Of a DNA stretch of 64,000 nt, positions 61,501 through 64,000 are shown one piece after another. Under the pieces are notes generated by a model. That model saw nothing but the letters and a program-made list of their open reading frames with translations. It ran no database searches and was not told the origin of the DNA. The position numbers were made by a program, and so were the translations under genes. Each line of letters opens with the position of its first letter. Within the stretch, counting starts at the first letter, position 1. The stretch is from JBBDQZ01 sp040905705 (GTDB taxonomy: Bacteria; Bacteroidota; Rhodothermia; Balneolales; Natronogracilivirgulaceae), in the NCBI GenBank assembly GCA_040905705.1, contig JBBDQZ010000063.1, positions 1 through 64,000 of the forward strand, given 5' to 3'.

Positions 61501-63903
61501 TTAAGGAACAAAGCGTTGTATATGTCGGGAAGTTCTTTCATCAGTATCCGGGTCAAAATATCCGGTACGGTACTTGCCCTCTTTCCATAGTTGGAATTGA
61601 TCCCTGTAATGATTTGAAAATATATTACCAGATTGTCCGGTATTTAAAACAGACAAGTATTTACCTTCAGGCGAGGGAAACATCATACGATACATAGATG
61701 TTCCCCCGGTAATGGAAAATGGGCGGTTAAAGTTAAAATGCGATGCCCGAATAGAGTGGGAAGATCCGAAAGTGCTAAAAGGAGCAATGGTGAACAGATT
61801 GTGCGATGCAAGACGCGCTGAGATGTGTTTTTGAACGGTAGGCTTATAAAGTACTGAGCCGAGAGAACCCAGTGATGTACTTCCCCATTGCCAGTCATGT
61901 GGTTCGTCACCAAAGTGCTCGATAAGATGGTTGACCGTTTCATGCATACTTTGAATAATCCATTGATGTTGTGAAATAGGGAGATTTTCCGGCCTGTATT
62001 CGGGGTGCAGCAATAATCTTGTTACAGCAGAAAGCGGTATTTGGGGAGATGTGAATATCATTTCGATCTCGGTATCGTCCAGATATTCTTCGTACAGATT
62101 CTGTGCCAATTTAACCATAAGCAGCTCAAACAGAGTTGCGGCGGTTTCATTGGAACGAAAGTCATAATCCCAGTTGATAAAATAGGGAAGGGCCATCTCG
62201 ATCAGAGAATCCGGACCGGCTTCATTGAGTACTTCTGTTATGACCGGTGTCAGCATTGGCGCAAGAGTGGAACGTGTATCGGTACTCAATTGATTTGGCA
62301 GGACACTGGCCAGTTCATTTCCGGATGTATGTTCCAATACTTCTCTAATTCTGCCGGATCGCTCCCATGGGGATAAATATAAAGATACGTATCGGTCCGG
62401 AGGCAAATTCCCGGGTGGGCTTTCCTGAAAAAAAACGGCCTCTCCATCGGAATGAGTCACAGACGGGAACCATCTTTCGACCCTGGTGCGGTCACCGGTA
62501 TCCTGGTGATTGCGAACTTTTAAAGGATGGGTTCTGGACAGGGTCAAACCGCCTGGCAATACGCCGGAGTTACCATCTGAATCGGCAAAAAGCAATTGTA
62601 TGGCAGGTACAAGAATGCGGCTGTTTGCTTCCTGTAATTCAGATATATTCCGGGCGGCAGAGATATCCAGATATGCTCCAAAATCAGTGGGCACGGTAAA
62701 ACCGGCCCAGTCAAATGCCAGATATTGGTTTTCATCCTCGGACACGGCAACAACCGGTTTGCCAAGAACCCTCTTTGTGACAAGATGAAATTCTTCGCCA
62801 TTCTTGAGTGGAATAATATCATGTGATAGAGAAAAATCTGTTGTTAAATGTTCCTCAACCATCGGATCCGTTTGCCAGTTTACCGGTGTTTCAATCGGTG
62901 AATCAAATATCCGTCCCGTAATAAAATCTCCGTCATCAACCCGTATCGGTTGTATTGCCCATGCGAGGGCCTCGTTCTGGCCAAAGATCATGATGGGAAA
63001 TCCAGGAATGGTGACTCCGGATCGCCTGTTTTCGCCAACGTCTATCACCATTTCATATCCCTGATATGGGGGGGGGTATGGGGTTTCATGAGATACAAAG
63101 AGAGCTGATTCAGGATCAGCGTCTCTGCCGGAGAGGGCAAATCCCGAGGAAGCAGGGTGTGTTCTGCTTGGGTATATCCCGCGGGAAAAGATTTTGAATT
63201 CATCACGCAGCTGGATGTAAAGTGTAGAATCTATAAGCGGAGCTTCATTTCCGAACAGTGCTATGTGTGGAACATCAAGACCAGTAAGGGCTTGGGTAAC
63301 AGTATTATTTCTCATTTCATGAAGTGGAACCAAAGCCGCTTTGGTCCAGTAGGATTGCTGGTGCTCCCAGGCCCAGAGTAACTGGACCCCAAGTGTGTGC
63401 CAGGGTTTCCATTCTATCGGATTTGCATTACTCAGGGTAAATTCTATAGGTAAATTTCTTTTATTATTTAGTATAAATTGGTTTACACCGGATGCATAGG
63501 CATCAAGAAGTTTTTTTTGACGTTCCGGAAGCTCCCGGTACGCTTGTTTCGCCAGATCCTTGAAAGGCATGGTTCGGTAAAATATGTCAAGTTCAAGCAA
63601 ATCAACATCAATTTCGCGTGAATGCAAGCCTTCAAGCTTGTACTGTTTTGTTGTCATCTGCCATAAACGGTCACGAGCGTGAAGGTATCCGGTCACCATA
63701 TACACATCGACTTCATACTCAGCCGAAATGTGAGGCACCTGATATTCATCCCATGTAATTATAACTTCGTCTTCCAGTCCTTGCAGTGCTACTGTCCGAT
63801 CCAATGATGGAACCAGCTTGAAAACAGTCCAGTACATAGAAAACCCGGTTACTACGAGGAGCAAAGACAGAAGAAGTAAAAGGATTTTTACAGCGGATTT
63901 CAT
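61501..63903 (-). CDS. penicillin acylase family protein
   Basis: Members are Ntn hydrolases that cut acyl amides; many act on acyl-homoserine lactones or other lipids rather than penicillins. They mature by self-cleavage in front of a serine. The N-terminal alpha part has the family signs VPHISAEYEVDVYMVTGYLHARDRLWQM; the likely nucleophile is S252 in HPASSGFALSG, aligned with the usual SNxW segment. The following FGQNEALAWAIQ and, further on, GQSGNIFSNHYRDQFQLW are typical of the beta part. Residues 5-22 are a membrane anchor or signal, so it is periplasmic. A nine-base homopolymer (see findings) lies within it. Length is 800 residues. Confidence 0.9.
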   Translation of the reverse strand: MKSAVKILLLLLSLLLVVTGFSMYWTVFKLVPSLDRTVALQGLEDEVIITWDEYQVPHISAEYEVDVYMVTGYLHARDRLWQMTTKQYKLEGLHSREIDVDLLELDIFYRTMPFKDLAKQAYRELPERQKKLLDAYASGVNQFILNNKRNLPIEFTLSNANPIEWKPWHTLGVQLLWAWEHQQSYWTKAALVPLHEMRNNTVTQALTGLDVPHIALFGNEAPLIDSTLYIQLRDEFKIFSRGIYPSRTHPASSGFALSGRDADPESALFVSHETPYPPPYQGYEMVIDVGENRRSGVTIPGFPIMIFGQNEALAWAIQPIRVDDGDFITGRIFDSPIETPVNWQTDPMVEEHLTTDFSLSHDIIPLKNGEEFHLVTKRVLGKPVVAVSEDENQYLAFDWAGFTVPTDFGAYLDISAARNISELQEANSRILVPAIQLLFADSDGNSGVLPGGLTLSRTHPLKVRNHQDTGDRTRVERWFPSVTHSDGEAVFFQESPPGNLPPDRYVSLYLSPWERSGRIREVLEHTSGNELASVLPNQLSTDTRSTLAPMLTPVITEVLNEAGPDSLIEMALPYFINWDYDFRSNETAATLFELLMVKLAQNLYEEYLDDTEIEMIFTSPQIPLSAVTRLLLHPEYRPENLPISQHQWIIQSMHETVNHLIEHFGDEPHDWQWGSTSLGSLGSVLYKPTVQKHISARLASHNLFTIAPFSTFGSSHSIRASHFNFNRPFSITGGTSMYRMMFPSPEGKYLSVLNTGQSGNIFSNHYRDQFQLWKEGKYRTGYFDPDTDERTSRHIQRFVP

Positions 63904-64000
63904 GAAACTGGAAAATATGTGTAAGTTTGGTGCTGTGAAACAAGGCTCAAAATAAGAATTCTATATCAGACCCTTTCCATAAAATGCAAGCCAGGTATAA

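Noticed and set aside
1..64000. tRNA, rRNA, CRISPR arrays, insertion sequences or prophage genes
   Set aside because: Reading intergenic regions on both strands gave no cloverleaf with a TTCGA-type T-loop, no regularly spaced repeats and no transposase or integrase. A tRNAscan or covariance search could still find something I missed.

Overview
The window is a gene-dense stretch of bacterial chromosome with moderate GC, almost all of it housekeeping or envelope genes. I see no rRNA, tRNA, CRISPR array, insertion sequence or prophage. Gene content and protein style suggest the Bacteroidota/Rhodothermota/Balneolota side of the tree. The pointers are a DUF5683 protein directly after parAB, an atpDC pair split from the rest of the ATP synthase genes, a DUF6588-like protein, a chlamydial-Hc1-like mini-histone, several outer-membrane beta-barrel proteins, and weak or absent Shine-Dalgarno signals. 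This placement is inference; no rRNA is present to confirm it.

Layout. 1-7 kb: cold shock protein, M20 peptidase, PIG-L deacetylase, an anti-sigma-like orphan, a DUF481-like outer-membrane protein, and a thioredoxin lipoprotein next to DsbD. 6.8-9.6 kb: RluA-type pseudouridine synthase and UvrC. 9.8-15.6 kb: ECF sigma factor with overlapping membrane anti-sigma, then ParA, ParB, DUF5683, LOG-family and TPR proteins. 15.7-20.8 kb: transketolase and DNA polymerase I. 20.8-27.7 kb, minus strand: DUF6588-like, RsgA, Lon and a large outer-membrane protein. 28-29 kb: site-2 protease with CBS domains. 29-35.8 kb, minus strand: RsmB, ValS and UvrD/PcrA helicase. 35.9-37.8 kb: AtpD and AtpC. 37.9-42.2 kb, minus strand: polyprenyl synthase, LpxH-like and class A PBP, tightly coupled. 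42.5-55.9 kb, plus strand: Pgi, deoxynucleoside kinase, the yceD-rpmF-plsX-fabHDG-acpP-fabF-rnc lipid cluster, IlvE, ThyA, FolA and an M1 peptidase. 55.9-64 kb: FecR-like protein, HD phosphohydrolase, M42 peptidase, Hc1-like protein, an amino-acid-kinase-like pseudoenzyme, a two-domain cytidine deaminase and a penicillin-acylase family protein.

How the genes work together. The fatty-acid cluster makes and elongates acyl-ACP; PlsX diverts acyl groups to phospholipid and LpxH acts in lipid A synthesis. The thioredoxin lipoprotein and DsbD probably form a periplasmic reducing relay. ThyA and FolA form the dTMP/folate cycle, with the deoxynucleoside kinase, HD phosphohydrolase and cytidine deaminase adding nucleotide salvage and pool control. 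I did not find a clearly new multi-gene system. The points most worth a second look are the cytidine deaminase whose active half is C-terminal, the amino-acid-kinase-like pseudoenzyme beside it, a zinc-less anti-sigma-like orphan, a long hairpin at 27.8 kb, and a 23-bp tandem repeat before ilvE.
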